Positions 35,313 through 45,068 of a DNA stretch of 64,000 bases are shown here, piece after piece. The notes under the pieces are model-generated. The model did no database searches. It saw only the letters and a program-made list of their open reading frames with translations, and was not told the origin of the DNA. The DNA is from Paenibacillus terrae (lineage in GTDB: Bacteria; Bacillota; Bacilli; Paenibacillales; Paenibacillaceae): contig NZ_PNXQ01000005.1 of NCBI RefSeq assembly GCF_005217525.1, forward strand, positions 103,039-167,038, read 5' to 3'. Both the position numbers and the translations under genes were made by a program. Positions within the stretch are counted from its first letter, which is position 1. Every line of letters starts with the position of its first letter.

Positions 35313-35332
35313 TATATCTCTTCACCTCATTA

Positions 35333-38300
35333 TTAAATGTGAACACTCTTTTGTTGCAGCTTTGCTTCTTTTTTGAGCTGTCTTTTCAATTTCCGTTCTT
35401 TACGCTTTTGTATACTATTATCCATGATAACGTAGATTACCGGAATAAGAATTAATGTAATAAGAGCTGAGAAAGACAACCCGAACACGACGACAACAGC
35501 CATCGGTGCTTGTGTTTCGTTACCGTTTCCTGTAGCGAATGCCATTGGAAGCAAAGCAAGTACAGTAGCAAGCGTGGTCATTAAAATTGGACGTAACCGT
35601 TCAGATGCTCCATGAATAATGGCTTCATCCCGATCCTGACCTTCTTCTCGGAGCTGAATAATGAAATCAATCATGACGATGGCATTATTCACGACCAAGC
35701 CGACAAGCATAATATAACCGGTTAGAGCCGATACACTAAGGCTAGCTCCTGTTACAACCAAACCAATAAGCACACCTATTAACGTAGGTGGAACCGAGAA
35801 CATAATTACAAACGGCGTAAGCAAGGATTCAAACTGCCCTGCCATAACCATATAAATCAGCACCACGGATAGCAATATAGCTACTGCCAGATTTGTAAAG
35901 GACTCCATCATTTGCTCATTTTGTCCGCCACCCGTATCGGCACTATATCCCTCAGGGAAATGGGTACCTTTCAGAAGAGCATCTATTTTTTGGTTAACTG
36001 TAAGGATGTCCCCTGTGCCATCTATGTCAGCAGTAATCTGTACTTGACGTGTTTGGTTCTCGCGTGTAATAGTCTCGGGAACCTCACGCTTATCGATACT
36101 GGACACTGATGACAGAGGCACATCGATCCCTTGTGCAGTTGTAATCCGCAATGTTTGCAGATAAGCCAGATCATGACGATACTCATTCGGCAACGATATT
36201 TTCACATCAATCTGGTCTTCTCCGGTACGATAGCTTGTAGCAACCGAACCGTTAAAGGAGGTGCTCACAGCAGACAAAACTTGAGATGCTGACAAACCAT
36301 ATCGGCTGGCAAGCTCTCGATTAATCGTAATCTCATATTCCTCACGAGTAGAATTCAACGTACTCTTAGCATTGACCACTCCCGGTATATTTTTAACCTC
36401 AGCTAAGAGATTATCCGAAAGCTCGCGCAATACTTCTACATCATCACCCTTCAGGTTGATGTTTACGGCCGATCCACTTGATATCCCGCTTGAGGATTGA
36501 ATAATAATTTCCGCATCGGGGATATTTTCCACTTTTTTGCGGAGCTCATTGACCACGGCATCAGTAGGTCGTGTATGCCCATCCTTCAGCGTAACATTAA
36601 CCTGGGCAGCATTAGCAGATGTTGAACCGGATATACTTGACACACCGCCTCCAGAACCTACAGTTACTGACATTTTATCAAGTTCAGGAATCTTTAAAAT
36701 TTCCTTTTCAATTCCTTGAACAACCTTCTCTGTTTCTTCCAACATGGTTCCATTAGGCATCGTTACCGAGACCGAAAACTCCCCTTCGTCGGTTTCAGGA
36801 AAAAATTCCGTTTTAACCATAGGAATCAAAGCTGTTGCAGCTACAAACATAAGTAAAGTAATAGCCAAAACACTTTTTCGGTGGTTTATCCCCCACTTGA
36901 GAACACGGCGGTATCCGCCTTTAAATTTCTCAAAGGCGATATTAAACCAGATAATCGGGTTAATTCCTTTATAGGTACCCGAAGAATATATTGACTCATC
37001 TGGTACAGTAGGCAACCAACGTGAACTAAGCATAGGTACAATTAAAAGCGATACTAGCAAAGCCGCGATATGAGAGAAAATTACGGTCAAGGCTAACGGC
37101 TTAAACAGCACGCCTGCAATTCCATCTACAAATACAACTGGTAAAAACACTACTATCTGTGCAAGTGCAGATGCCATTACCGCATTACCCACTTGCTTGG
37201 AGCCATCAATAGCGCCCTGCAGCATGCTTTTGCCTTCATGTCGTTGTCTGAAAATATTCTCGATAATAACGACAGCAAAGTCAACAAAGGACCCTAGCCC
37301 CAGTAGCAATCCACTTAATGAAATAATGTTAATGGTTTGTCCAGTGAAATACATCATCATAAACGTTGCTACAAAAGAAATTGGAATAACGATAGTTGCA
37401 ATAATTGTAGAACGTGCGCTATTTAGAAATAGCAGTAACACAATAGCTGCAATGATAAGTCCCAATACAGCATGCTCTATTAGTGAATGTACAGAATCGC
37501 TAATAGGTTTGGAAGCGTCTGTGACCATCTCAAGCTGAGTCCCCGTAGGCAAGTTCTTACGAATTGAATCCAGACTTTCCTTCACAGAATTAGCAATGGC
37601 AAGTGTATTCCCTCCGGTAGCCTTTGTGACTGAAATATTAATACTTGGCTTACCATTGTATGTGGAAATGGTGGTGACATCATCCAAGGAATCTTCAATG
37701 GTTGCGACATCCTTTAATTTCACACTGCCTTTGCCCACAGTGATCGGAGTCTCTCCCATTTCCGAAACAGCTTGATATTCACCTTGAACCCTGATTTGGA
37801 TCTCTGTATTACCACGATCAACAGAACCTGCAGAGCCGGCCACATTATTAGCTGCTAATGCCTGACTGATCTGATCTAACGTAATACCATAACTTTGCAG
37901 TTTGGCCTGATCTACAGTAATTCGAACCAACCGCTCTTGTCCCCCAGACAAACCGACTGAAGCGACCCCTGAAATTCTTTCGAGCTGTGGTTCGATGATA
38001 TCCTTTGCAATAGACTTCAGTTTGTTAACATCCTGATCACCAGTAAAGGCCAAATTAATTACAGGTGTAGCATTGAGATCCAGTTTCAAAACACGCGGCG
38101 AATTGGCAGCTTTGGGAAGTGAACCCCGAACACCATCCAATTTATCTCGCATATCCAATGTAGCCTGATTTAGATCTACTCCCCAGTTAAACTGAATCAT
38201 GACCATAGAGGTCCCCTCAGAAGACTGAGAGCTAATCGTATCCACATCCTGAATGGACGATAGACCTTTTTCAATAGGCTTGGTAACCAATTCCTCAACT

Positions 38301-38467
38301 TCTGTCGGTGTCGAGTTTGGAATACTGGTCACTACCATAGCAATAGGCAGCTTCATATCCGGCATCTGCTCGACAGGAAGCCTTAACGAAAAAATACCGC
38401 CCCCGATTAACAAAGCAACAATTAACATAAATACTGTTACAGGACGGCGTATTGAAAACTGAGACAT
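35333..38467 (-). CDS. RND family efflux transporter (AcrB/SwrC type), second system
   Basis: 1044 residues. The N-terminus MSQFSIRRPVTVFMLIVALL and LPVEQMPDMKLPIAMV are HAE-type signatures; 12 membrane helices and two docking loops can be traced. The helix-4 relay reads SFVDFAVVIIENI: D396 is kept but the next residue is F397, where the first system and Gram-negative pumps have Asp. ATG 38467 follows GGGGAGTGATGAG. The substrate is unknown. The TolC-like gene at 29418 is three genes downstream. Confidence 0.92.
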   Translation of the reverse strand: MSQFSIRRPVTVFMLIVALLIGGGIFSLRLPVEQMPDMKLPIAMVVTSIPNSTPTEVEELVTKPIEKGLSSIQDVDTISSQSSEGTSMVMIQFNWGVDLNQATLDMRDKLDGVRGSLPKAANSPRVLKLDLNATPVINLAFTGDQDVNKLKSIAKDIIEPQLERISGVASVGLSGGQERLVRITVDQAKLQSYGITLDQISQALAANNVAGSAGSVDRGNTEIQIRVQGEYQAVSEMGETPITVGKGSVKLKDVATIEDSLDDVTTISTYNGKPSINISVTKATGGNTLAIANSVKESLDSIRKNLPTGTQLEMVTDASKPISDSVHSLIEHAVLGLIIAAIVLLLFLNSARSTIIATIVIPISFVATFMMMYFTGQTINIISLSGLLLGLGSFVDFAVVIIENIFRQRHEGKSMLQGAIDGSKQVGNAVMASALAQIVVFLPVVFVDGIAGVLFKPLALTVIFSHIAALLVSLLIVPMLSSRWLPTVPDESIYSSGTYKGINPIIWFNIAFEKFKGGYRRVLKWGINHRKSVLAITLLMFVAATALIPMVKTEFFPETDEGEFSVSVTMPNGTMLEETEKVVQGIEKEILKIPELDKMSVTVGSGGGVSSISGSTSANAAQVNVTLKDGHTRPTDAVVNELRKKVENIPDAEIIIQSSSGISSGSAVNINLKGDDVEVLRELSDNLLAEVKNIPGVVNAKSTLNSTREEYEITINRELASRYGLSASQVLSAVSTSFNGSVATSYRTGEDQIDVKISLPNEYRHDLAYLQTLRITTAQGIDVPLSSVSSIDKREVPETITRENQTRQVQITADIDGTGDILTVNQKIDALLKGTHFPEGYSADTGGGQNEQMMESFTNLAVAILLSVVLIYMVMAGQFESLLTPFVIMFSVPPTLIGVLIGLVVTGASLSVSALTGYIMLVGLVVNNAIVMIDFIIQLREEGQDRDEAIIHGASERLRPILMTTLATVLALLPMAFATGNGNETQAPMAVVVVFGLSFSALITLILIPVIYVIMDNSIQKRKERKLKRQLKKEAKLQQKSVHI

Positions 38468-38482
38468 CTCATCACTCCCCAC

Positions 38483-38732
38483 TCACTTCTTTATGTAGCA
38501 TTTAAGCACACTAATCCTCTACTACGATGAAATAGGCGTAAAGTTTCAGATAAATGCGCAAAAAAACATATAAGCAAATAATAAACACATTTTGAGATAA
38601 ATACTTAAAAAAAGTAGTTAATTTAAATGCATTTATGGTATTTCAAGAACAAAAACGGTGTAAACTTACCCATCAGTTATCTGCTCATTGTTATTATGGC
38701 ATAGGCCCTTAATCCCAGTCAAATAGCTGATT
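38483..38732. other. AT-rich spacer upstream of the second RND operon
   Basis: About 250 bases. A possible minus-strand promoter TTTACA, 18 nt, TACCAT is present but weak. No operator like that of the first system is visible. Confidence 0.4.
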
Positions 38733-38793
38733 TTAAAAAACATCCCTCTCATGTATATGAAAGGGAATTCCAATTTCGCATGGAGGGATGTTC
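38733..38793 (-). terminator. Terminator after the SLH protein gene
   Basis: AACATCCCTC pairs with GAGGGATGTT across a 34-nt loop that itself contains short pairings; a run of T follows on the minus strand. Confidence 0.65.
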
Positions 38794-38816
38794 AATAAAT
38801 TCAGTTTTTTAAGGGT

Positions 38817-41800
38817 CTAGATTTTAGGAAGCAACTTTTTATCAGCCATAACTTTAGCTATGATAACGGCCGCATCTCCACGCAAGGTCAGAGATGTAGG
38901 ATTAAACATATATCCTTTTTTCAGATCACTAGCATCAACAGGTGAACCCGTGATAAAGCCCTTCTTGGAAATCGCAAGCACAGATGCTTGTGCATAGTAA
39001 TCAATCTTGTCTGCATCTTTAAAGGTTTTAGACAAGTTCTTCATGATCTTGTCATGATCTGTTTCCAGCTTCAAATTCAATGCCTTGGCGATCATGACTG
39101 CTGCATCTTGGCGCGTGATTACATCTTCCGGCATAAAGATTCTTGGTTGCGAACCTTTTACAATACCGGCACGTGCGGCTGTTTCAATATAACGATAATC
39201 ATAGAGAGCATCTGCTGATATCGTATTTGGAATAGAGACGTCATCAAAATGCTTCGCCCCGCTGAAATTAAGAGGAATTTGCAGACCTTTGACAATCATA
39301 GACGTGAATTCGCCTCTTTTAATGTAGCTGTCAGGTCCAAAACTATTAATTGGATCCATTGGGTTCATGACACCCTTAGCCAGAATGGCCTCAATGTAAT
39401 CTCTGGCGTACTTGTGCTTAATGACATCACTATACGTTTCTCCAACCTTAGCTACAACATAGTAGCCGAAACGATCAAACGGTACTTTAATGGTATGTTT
39501 CTTCGGATCCACCACACCACCAATGTTCTGCCAATCTTTAAGATCCGAATCAAAATAGAACACTGTCATTTGTTTCCCTGCATCCTGCGCGATACTGCTA
39601 TCATACGTCAAGGTTAATGTTGCACGCTTGGATGGTACTAATTCATTAGAAGGATCACGCCAGTAGAAGTTTTTGACCTTACTACTATCATTTTGTGACT
39701 TGTTAGCCAGTTGATAAGGATCGGCACCATAAGTTACCGGATCGTAAGCATCTGTTTTGATATCATCTGCTGTACCTGGGTCAATCCAGAATACAGGACT
39801 TGACTTGGTAAAACGAGTCGGAAAGTCTCTGCTGAAGTATCTGCTTCCATCTGCAATCAAGCTCTGCATATCCGACAATGCTTTTTCAGTTTCAAATTCA
39901 TGACGGTCCACCACACCATCTTCGCTATTTGCTATCGCAAAGTACAATGTATGACCGGAGAAAACCTGATTTTTGAATTGCTGCGGTTGATCATAATCCC
40001 GACGAATCAGACTAGTTCCCTTAGCAAAAGCAAGTGTAAGATTACCATCAAACACTTTGTGCGATGTTTTCATCGCTTCCATGTATTGCTCACCAGGAAT
40101 ATTAGTAGGCACATATTTAACCGTAATGGTCTGTTTCAGTTTATCTTTACCTTTTGTAACCACTACGTCAATTTTATTATCTTTGTTGGCCTTTAGACCT
40201 GTGACGATGGCTTTGTAGGTTGAAGGGTAATCAACAGTGCCATCATAATCAGAATCGAATCCCTCTTGAACTGCTGTTTCCTTACCTACCATAACACTAT
40301 CTGCATTACTTGCATTCACAACCACTTGCACAAAGTTTTGATTCACGATTCTCTTTTCAGGAAGCGGACGCAAAATATCAAAAGATGTGGATTGGCCAGA
40401 TACTTGCAGTCGGAACGTTGCAAATGGTCCGCTCTTGCCACTGTTGTACAAGGTAATGTTATAGGCTACTGGTGTTCCATCTTGCGGAACAGTTTGGTTT
40501 TTCAACACAAAGCTGAAATACTTTTTGTCCGGATGATAGTACACGAGCAGGTCTTTTAAATCTTTATTCGTAAATTTATCTGTAGTAGAACCAGAGTTGT
40601 ATGCTGTCTTAGCATCCTCGGCTGAATAAAACTCATTATTCAGTGTCCAGTTAACCTCGCTATCATCCGATCCCTTAATTTCCAAAATATATTGGTCCTT
40701 ATTGGAAATATCACTTAGGGAACCATTGACCTGATCCGCTTTACCCAAATCAGCAATACTGAATGTACCAAACACATTGATATTTTTCAGGGATGTATTG
40801 TAATTGGTATCATCCACTTTAGTGAAATTAGCATCTTTTGTTTTCGGTGCAATTTCGCTATATTTCGGAGTACTGCTCAAGCCACTAACAGGCGTAAAAG
40901 GAATAATCCCCTGTGTGTTTGGAACGGGAATCACTGGAATATTGGTCTGTGTAAAGTTTACTTTTACCGTATTGCTATATTCAATACCTGGCTTGTACAC
41001 AAACTTGATTTCATTATTCCCGCTTGCCAGTGCGTTGGCTGCGGCTGTTTCCGAGGAAGAAGCAAGTTTAAAGTCTGCCCCTGAGCCATCCAAATCAACC
41101 AATACATTATTAATGTACAGGAATACATTTCGGTTACTTCCAGTGTAATGAATATCTGCTATGTTGCTCACATCAAGCAATTTACCTTTAAAGTAGCCCA
41201 ATTGAGTCAGTTTATAGGTATTCAAGTTTGAACTGGAGGTATTCAACGGAATTTGTTGTCCGTCATAAATCGTATCATACTTCATAAATGGACCCTGCAA
41301 CAGATTCACTGTAGCTTTAATTAATTTGGTCGAGTCACCATTCAGGTAAAAATTCAGTACGTTCTGTCCTTCTTTAGGCAAAGTGTCTACATAGGCAACG
41401 ATTTTCTTCACTTGTGTTGGCTTACCATTGATTGTCCGAATCACATCTTGAGGTGACCCTACAGTATGAACCGATACCCCAGAAAGCTCACTGATTGAAG
41501 TAGGTGCACCGTTAACAACGATGAACTCCATACCTACAGGAACAGATGGAGCATCTGTAGTCTTGTTCTTCATAGAGCTACCAGTTAACTTCATAGCTTC
41601 ATCTATGGCAGCTGCCTGATCAGACCCGCTTCCATTAATTCTACTCAATAATTGATTGTTAAAATCAGGAAGATAGTTCACGTCATCAATATACGGCTGA
41701 GTGCTGCTGCGCAATGTAAATTGGACAGCCGATGGAGCAGGCGGGGTACTGCTATCGCTATAAGTCAGACCCAAGGATACTCTGGTCAAATGATCCACCA

Positions 41801-42836
41801 CTACCTCTGAAGGTACAGTCACCTGAAATGGATATACCTTATAACCATTGGATGTAACCACATTAGCAGTATCAATCGTGGCATCAATCCCACTAGCACT
41901 ACCCACAGCACTGCCATTGTTACTCACATCTGTAAACCGTGCATTAATTGTAGCCACTCCCGGATCAGATGCACCGCCTGGAACCAAAACCTTACCCTTC
42001 AAAACAACTCCATTCGTAGACGATACGGTAAAGTCAGGCGATGTGGTCAGATCGGCCGACACATTCCCGTCCATGTTCAGGTTCAAATCGGAAAATTCAG
42101 GCTTGCCCGTATAGATCGTGATTTCACGTGTAACCGTAAGAGCCTGAGTTCCGTTACCCACTTTAAGAGTCACTATATTTTTACCTGGACTGAGTACAAC
42201 ACTTCCTGTTAGTTTGTAGCCAGTATAAGAGTTAACAGTATACGTATTACTGCTTTTTGCAGACGTGAGTGTCACACTGTCAGCATTAGGCGCTATACCT
42301 TGAATGACCACTTTAACGTCATCCGAACCGCTATTACCAGCGTCTGTCAGCACAGCAGTCTGGTTCTCTACTAACTGCTCGGTTTTACCGTTCAACGTAG
42401 CAGACAGATCATAAACCTTTGGTCCATCCTGGTACTCTACGTAAATAGAATCCTTCATATCCGCCGAGTTTTGGCTGCTTTGGAATGTGATTCGATTCAA
42501 ACCAGGAAACAGTTTAATGTCTGTAACTTTAAGCGTGGAGCCAGCGACTGTAATTCCGCCCTTTTGGCTCTCATTTTTATTTACTACGTTAAGAGTCGTT
42601 CCATTTTTGGAGAGCTGGAATACACTATATGATATCGTGCTTCCGTTCACACCGTTAATCGTTCCGTTAACTGTAATACGGTCCGTGTTTACCGACCTGG
42701 CTGAATCCACGTCATATTTTTCATTTGGAAAAATAAAATAAGTTCCCGTCGCAGCATGAGCCGTACCTACCAGGGCCGCCGGCACCAAGCCAATGATGAG
42801 ACCAACCGTCAGCAAAATAGATAGCAATCGTTTCAA
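38817..42836 (-). CDS. S-layer homology (SLH) domain surface protein
   Basis: 1339 residues. Signal peptide LKRLLSILLTVGLIIGLVPA... cut near GTAHA-A. A long chain of Ig-like or Big-type beta domains (about 30-1130) has no catalytic motif that I recognise. Three SLH domains close the protein: YSDVIKHKYARDYIEAILAK, HFDDVSIPN with YIETAARAGIVKGS, and FKDADKIDYYAQASVLAISK. SLH domains bind pyruvylated secondary wall polymer; CsaB is encoded 3 kb away. I chose TTG 42836, with GGAGG 8 bases upstream; further upstream there is no good site. Confidence 0.88.
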   Translation of the reverse strand: MKRLLSILLTVGLIIGLVPAALVGTAHAATGTYFIFPNEKYDVDSARSVNTDRITVNGTINGVNGSTISYSVFQLSKNGTTLNVVNKNESQKGGITVAGSTLKVTDIKLFPGLNRITFQSSQNSADMKDSIYVEYQDGPKVYDLSATLNGKTEQLVENQTAVLTDAGNSGSDDVKVVIQGIAPNADSVTLTSAKSSNTYTVNSYTGYKLTGSVVLSPGKNIVTLKVGNGTQALTVTREITIYTGKPEFSDLNLNMDGNVSADLTTSPDFTVSSTNGVVLKGKVLVPGGASDPGVATINARFTDVSNNGSAVGSASGIDATIDTANVVTSNGYKVYPFQVTVPSEVVVDHLTRVSLGLTYSDSSTPPAPSAVQFTLRSSTQPYIDDVNYLPDFNNQLLSRINGSGSDQAAAIDEAMKLTGSSMKNKTTDAPSVPVGMEFIVVNGAPTSISELSGVSVHTVGSPQDVIRTINGKPTQVKKIVAYVDTLPKEGQNVLNFYLNGDSTKLIKATVNLLQGPFMKYDTIYDGQQIPLNTSSSNLNTYKLTQLGYFKGKLLDVSNIADIHYTGSNRNVFLYINNVLVDLDGSGADFKLASSSETAAANALASGNNEIKFVYKPGIEYSNTVKVNFTQTNIPVIPVPNTQGIIPFTPVSGLSSTPKYSEIAPKTKDANFTKVDDTNYNTSLKNINVFGTFSIADLGKADQVNGSLSDISNKDQYILEIKGSDDSEVNWTLNNEFYSAEDAKTAYNSGSTTDKFTNKDLKDLLVYYHPDKKYFSFVLKNQTVPQDGTPVAYNITLYNSGKSGPFATFRLQVSGQSTSFDILRPLPEKRIVNQNFVQVVVNASNADSVMVGKETAVQEGFDSDYDGTVDYPSTYKAIVTGLKANKDNKIDVVVTKGKDKLKQTITVKYVPTNIPGEQYMEAMKTSHKVFDGNLTLAFAKGTSLIRRDYDQPQQFKNQVFSGHTLYFAIANSEDGVVDRHEFETEKALSDMQSLIADGSRYFSRDFPTRFTKSSPVFWIDPGTADDIKTDAYDPVTYGADPYQLANKSQNDSSKVKNFYWRDPSNELVPSKRATLTLTYDSSIAQDAGKQMTVFYFDSDLKDWQNIGGVVDPKKHTIKVPFDRFGYYVVAKVGETYSDVIKHKYARDYIEAILAKGVMNPMDPINSFGPDSYIKRGEFTSMIVKGLQIPLNFSGAKHFDDVSIPNTISADALYDYRYIETAARAGIVKGSQPRIFMPEDVITRQDAAVMIAKALNLKLETDHDKIMKNLSKTFKDADKIDYYAQASVLAISKKGFITGSPVDASDLKKGYMFNPTSLTLRGDAAVIIAKVMADKKLLPKI

Positions 42837-42907
42837 ATCATTGTCCTCCTTAGATTCTGTCGCACCTTGGGGCACGTAATCATTCAATACCTTTTTTATC
42901 GGTAGCG

Positions 42908-42935
42908 AACATACAAAAAATTAGTAAATACGCAA
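42908..42935 (-). promoter_or_regulatory. Possible promoter of the SLH gene
   Basis: Minus-strand TTGCGT (42930-42935), 16-nt spacer, TATGTT (42908-42913). Moderate match only. Confidence 0.35.
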
Positions 42936-42965
42936 AAAAGGAGGGAGTTTTTTCGTAGCGAAGAA

Positions 42966-43012
42966 CAAAAAAGCCCTCAAACCCGCGGTATACCGCCAAG
43001 CTTGAAGGCTTA
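42966..43012 (-). terminator. Rho-independent terminator after tagO
   Basis: Minus strand: AAGCCTTCAA pairs with TTGAGGGCTT (one wobble), with an inner CGGTATACCG palindrome, then TTTTTTG. Confidence 0.8.
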
Positions 43013-43029
43013 CTTTTAAAATAAAAAAA

Positions 43030-44160
43030 TTATAATTTCGAACGAGTCTGAGAATCTGGCTTAGCCAGCAACCGAATCAAGGTGTTAATCACCGGACGTT
43101 TGGTTTTACCGACAAGACCAATAACCTCGGCTCCGATCTGCAAGAAGAACATCATAATACATATCACGACAAAGATAACCCAGTTCGCTTCATTAAGCGC
43201 GGCATATGATTGAATCACCGCTAATACACCGAAAAATGCAGCAATAGCGTAAATGATCAATACGGTCTGTCTGTGGCTAAAGCCCAATTCACGCAGACAG
43301 TGATGTAAATGACCTTTGTCTGGTGAGAAAATCGGTTTTTTCTGCAACTTGCGACGAATGATTGCAAAGAATGTATCTGATAAAGGTACGCCGATAATGA
43401 TCAATGGCGTAATAAACGATACAATAGCGATTTGTTTAAATCCAAGCATTGACAGCATTGCCAGGCAGAAGCCCAAAAATAGAGATCCTGTATCACCCAT
43501 AAATATTTTTGCTGGATGAAAGTTGAAAAACAGAAATCCGATAATGCTGCCCAGCAGAACCAGACAAAGCATAGCAACCATATAGTTGCCCATCAGAAGA
43601 GACATTACAAAAATCGTTCCGATTGCGATTCCCGAAACACCAGCAGCCAGTCCATCCAGACCGTCAATCAAATTGATGGCATTCGTTACACCTACAATCC
43701 AGAAAATCGTAAGCGGGATGGAGATCCAGCTTTCCAAAGAAGAGTATGCATCCTGAAAAGGCACATTCACAAAATCAACACGAATATCAAAAGCAAATAC
43801 AACCATACACGCAACGGCAATTTGAGCCAAAAATTTCAATTTTGCATTAAGATCAAAACGATCATCGAGAGCACCAATCAGTGTAATCAGCGTTCCGCCA
43901 ATCAGAAAGGCTGCGATAAAATTAATATCCCGTGAGGACAGCATTCCTTCAGGCACAAAAGGTAAAATCGCCAATAAGGACAAAAGAAATGCCAGGAAAA
44001 TCCCCAGACCGCCAAGACGCGGCATAATTCGGGTATGTACCTTTCGGGCATTCGGCACATCAACGGCTCCAACCTTCACAGCAAATTTCTTGACGAGCGG
44101 TGTCAATAACAGCGCAAGTCCCAGTGCCATGATGAAACCAATAATATAGATCAATAGCAT
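43030..44160 (-). CDS. tagO: Undecaprenyl-phosphate GlcNAc-1-phosphate transferase (TagO/WecA type)
   Basis: 376 residues with about 11 membrane helices. Family motifs: ALDDRFDLNAKLKF, VTNAINLIDGLDGLAAG, HPAKIFMGDTGSLFLG and the cytoplasmic loop SPDKGHLHHCL. It moves GlcNAc-1-phosphate from UDP-GlcNAc to undecaprenyl phosphate, the first step of wall polymer synthesis. It has its own promoter and terminator. With TagA next door it would start the linkage unit of a teichoic-acid-like or secondary wall polymer. Confidence 0.92.
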   Translation of the reverse strand: MLLIYIIGFIMALGLALLLTPLVKKFAVKVGAVDVPNARKVHTRIMPRLGGLGIFLAFLLSLLAILPFVPEGMLSSRDINFIAAFLIGGTLITLIGALDDRFDLNAKLKFLAQIAVACMVVFAFDIRVDFVNVPFQDAYSSLESWISIPLTIFWIVGVTNAINLIDGLDGLAAGVSGIAIGTIFVMSLLMGNYMVAMLCLVLLGSIIGFLFFNFHPAKIFMGDTGSLFLGFCLAMLSMLGFKQIAIVSFITPLIIIGVPLSDTFFAIIRRKLQKKPIFSPDKGHLHHCLRELGFSHRQTVLIIYAIAAFFGVLAVIQSYAALNEANWVIFVVICIMMFFLQIGAEVIGLVGKTKRPVINTLIRLLAKPDSQTRSKL

Positions 44161-44216
44161 TTGATCATTCGACCCCCAATTTTAAAGCAATCCCTTTTCA
44201 GATGTAACCGCATTGA

Positions 44217-44245
44217 ATTATACTCTGATCGAAAATAAATACCAA
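44217..44245 (-). promoter_or_regulatory. Sigma-A promoter of tagO
   Basis: Minus-strand TTGGTA (44240-44245), 17-nt spacer, TATAAT (44217-44222). Confidence 0.65.
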
Positions 44246-44297
44246 GCTTCATATTCTGGCAAATTAGCGGGTTTTGAAGGCAGATTCAAGCTATTTA

Positions 44298-45068
44298 TCA
44301 CACTTTTGTGACGTTTTCTTTTTCACGCATCACTTTCACGGCGAATTTCGGCAGCGCAAGCATTCTTTTGTAGCGACTTGGCTCTTTCAATAGCCTATAC
44401 AACCACTCAGATCTGAGCTTTTGGAACAATTTAGGAGCGCGTTTGGCTTTACCGGATATAATATCGAAGCTGCCGCCCACCCCCATCATCACAGGAACAC
44501 CCAATTGTTCTTTAAATTTACCAATCCAGGGCTCCTGCGTGTCAGCTCCACGTGCTACAAACAGCAAGTCAGGATTTGCTTCACGAATAGCTGCAATCAC
44601 CGCTTCATCCTCTTCCGGTCCGAAAAATCCGTCACGCTTGCCGCAAACCGTAATTCCGGGATAAAGCTCATGTACCCGTTGTGCAGTCGCTTGAATCACC
44701 TCAGATGTTGATCCGAGTAAATAAACTTTCCAATGATAGTTTTCTCCAGCTCCAAGTAATTCATGTAACAAGTCAAAACCCGCCACACGTTCTGGTACTG
44801 GATGCCCTACATAATTTGCGGCCCAAACCACGCCAGTCCCATCCGGGACGATGAGCTCCGCCTGCTTCATCACTGACATGTACATAGGGTCTTCCAACGC
44901 TGCCATAACCATAATCGGATTAGCAGTGATCACTTGATGGGGTCGACGAGACTCCACCGCTTGAATTAATACATTTAATGTATCTTTCATATTAAGCCTT
45001 GATACCGGAACACCGAAAATCGGGACGGTAGGCACATTCGTAACCTTATCAACTGTCACTGTATCCAT
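44298..45068 (-). CDS. tagA: WecG/TagA/CpsF family N-acetylmannosaminyltransferase
   Basis: 256 residues. HQVITANPIMVMAALEDP, LIVPDGTGVVWAANYVG and PERVAGFDLLHELL are the family core. TagA adds ManNAc to lipid-linked GlcNAc to complete the linkage disaccharide. The C-terminal RLLKEPSRYKRMLALPKF is the membrane-contact tail. The csaB stop and two tandem ATG codons overlap (ATGATG), so translation is coupled; I list the second ATG. Confidence 0.9.
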   Translation of the reverse strand: MDTVTVDKVTNVPTVPIFGVPVSRLNMKDTLNVLIQAVESRRPHQVITANPIMVMAALEDPMYMSVMKQAELIVPDGTGVVWAANYVGHPVPERVAGFDLLHELLGAGENYHWKVYLLGSTSEVIQATAQRVHELYPGITVCGKRDGFFGPEEDEAVIAAIREANPDLLFVARGADTQEPWIGKFKEQLGVPVMMGVGGSFDIISGKAKRAPKLFQKLRSEWLYRLLKEPSRYKRMLALPKFAVKVMREKENVTKV

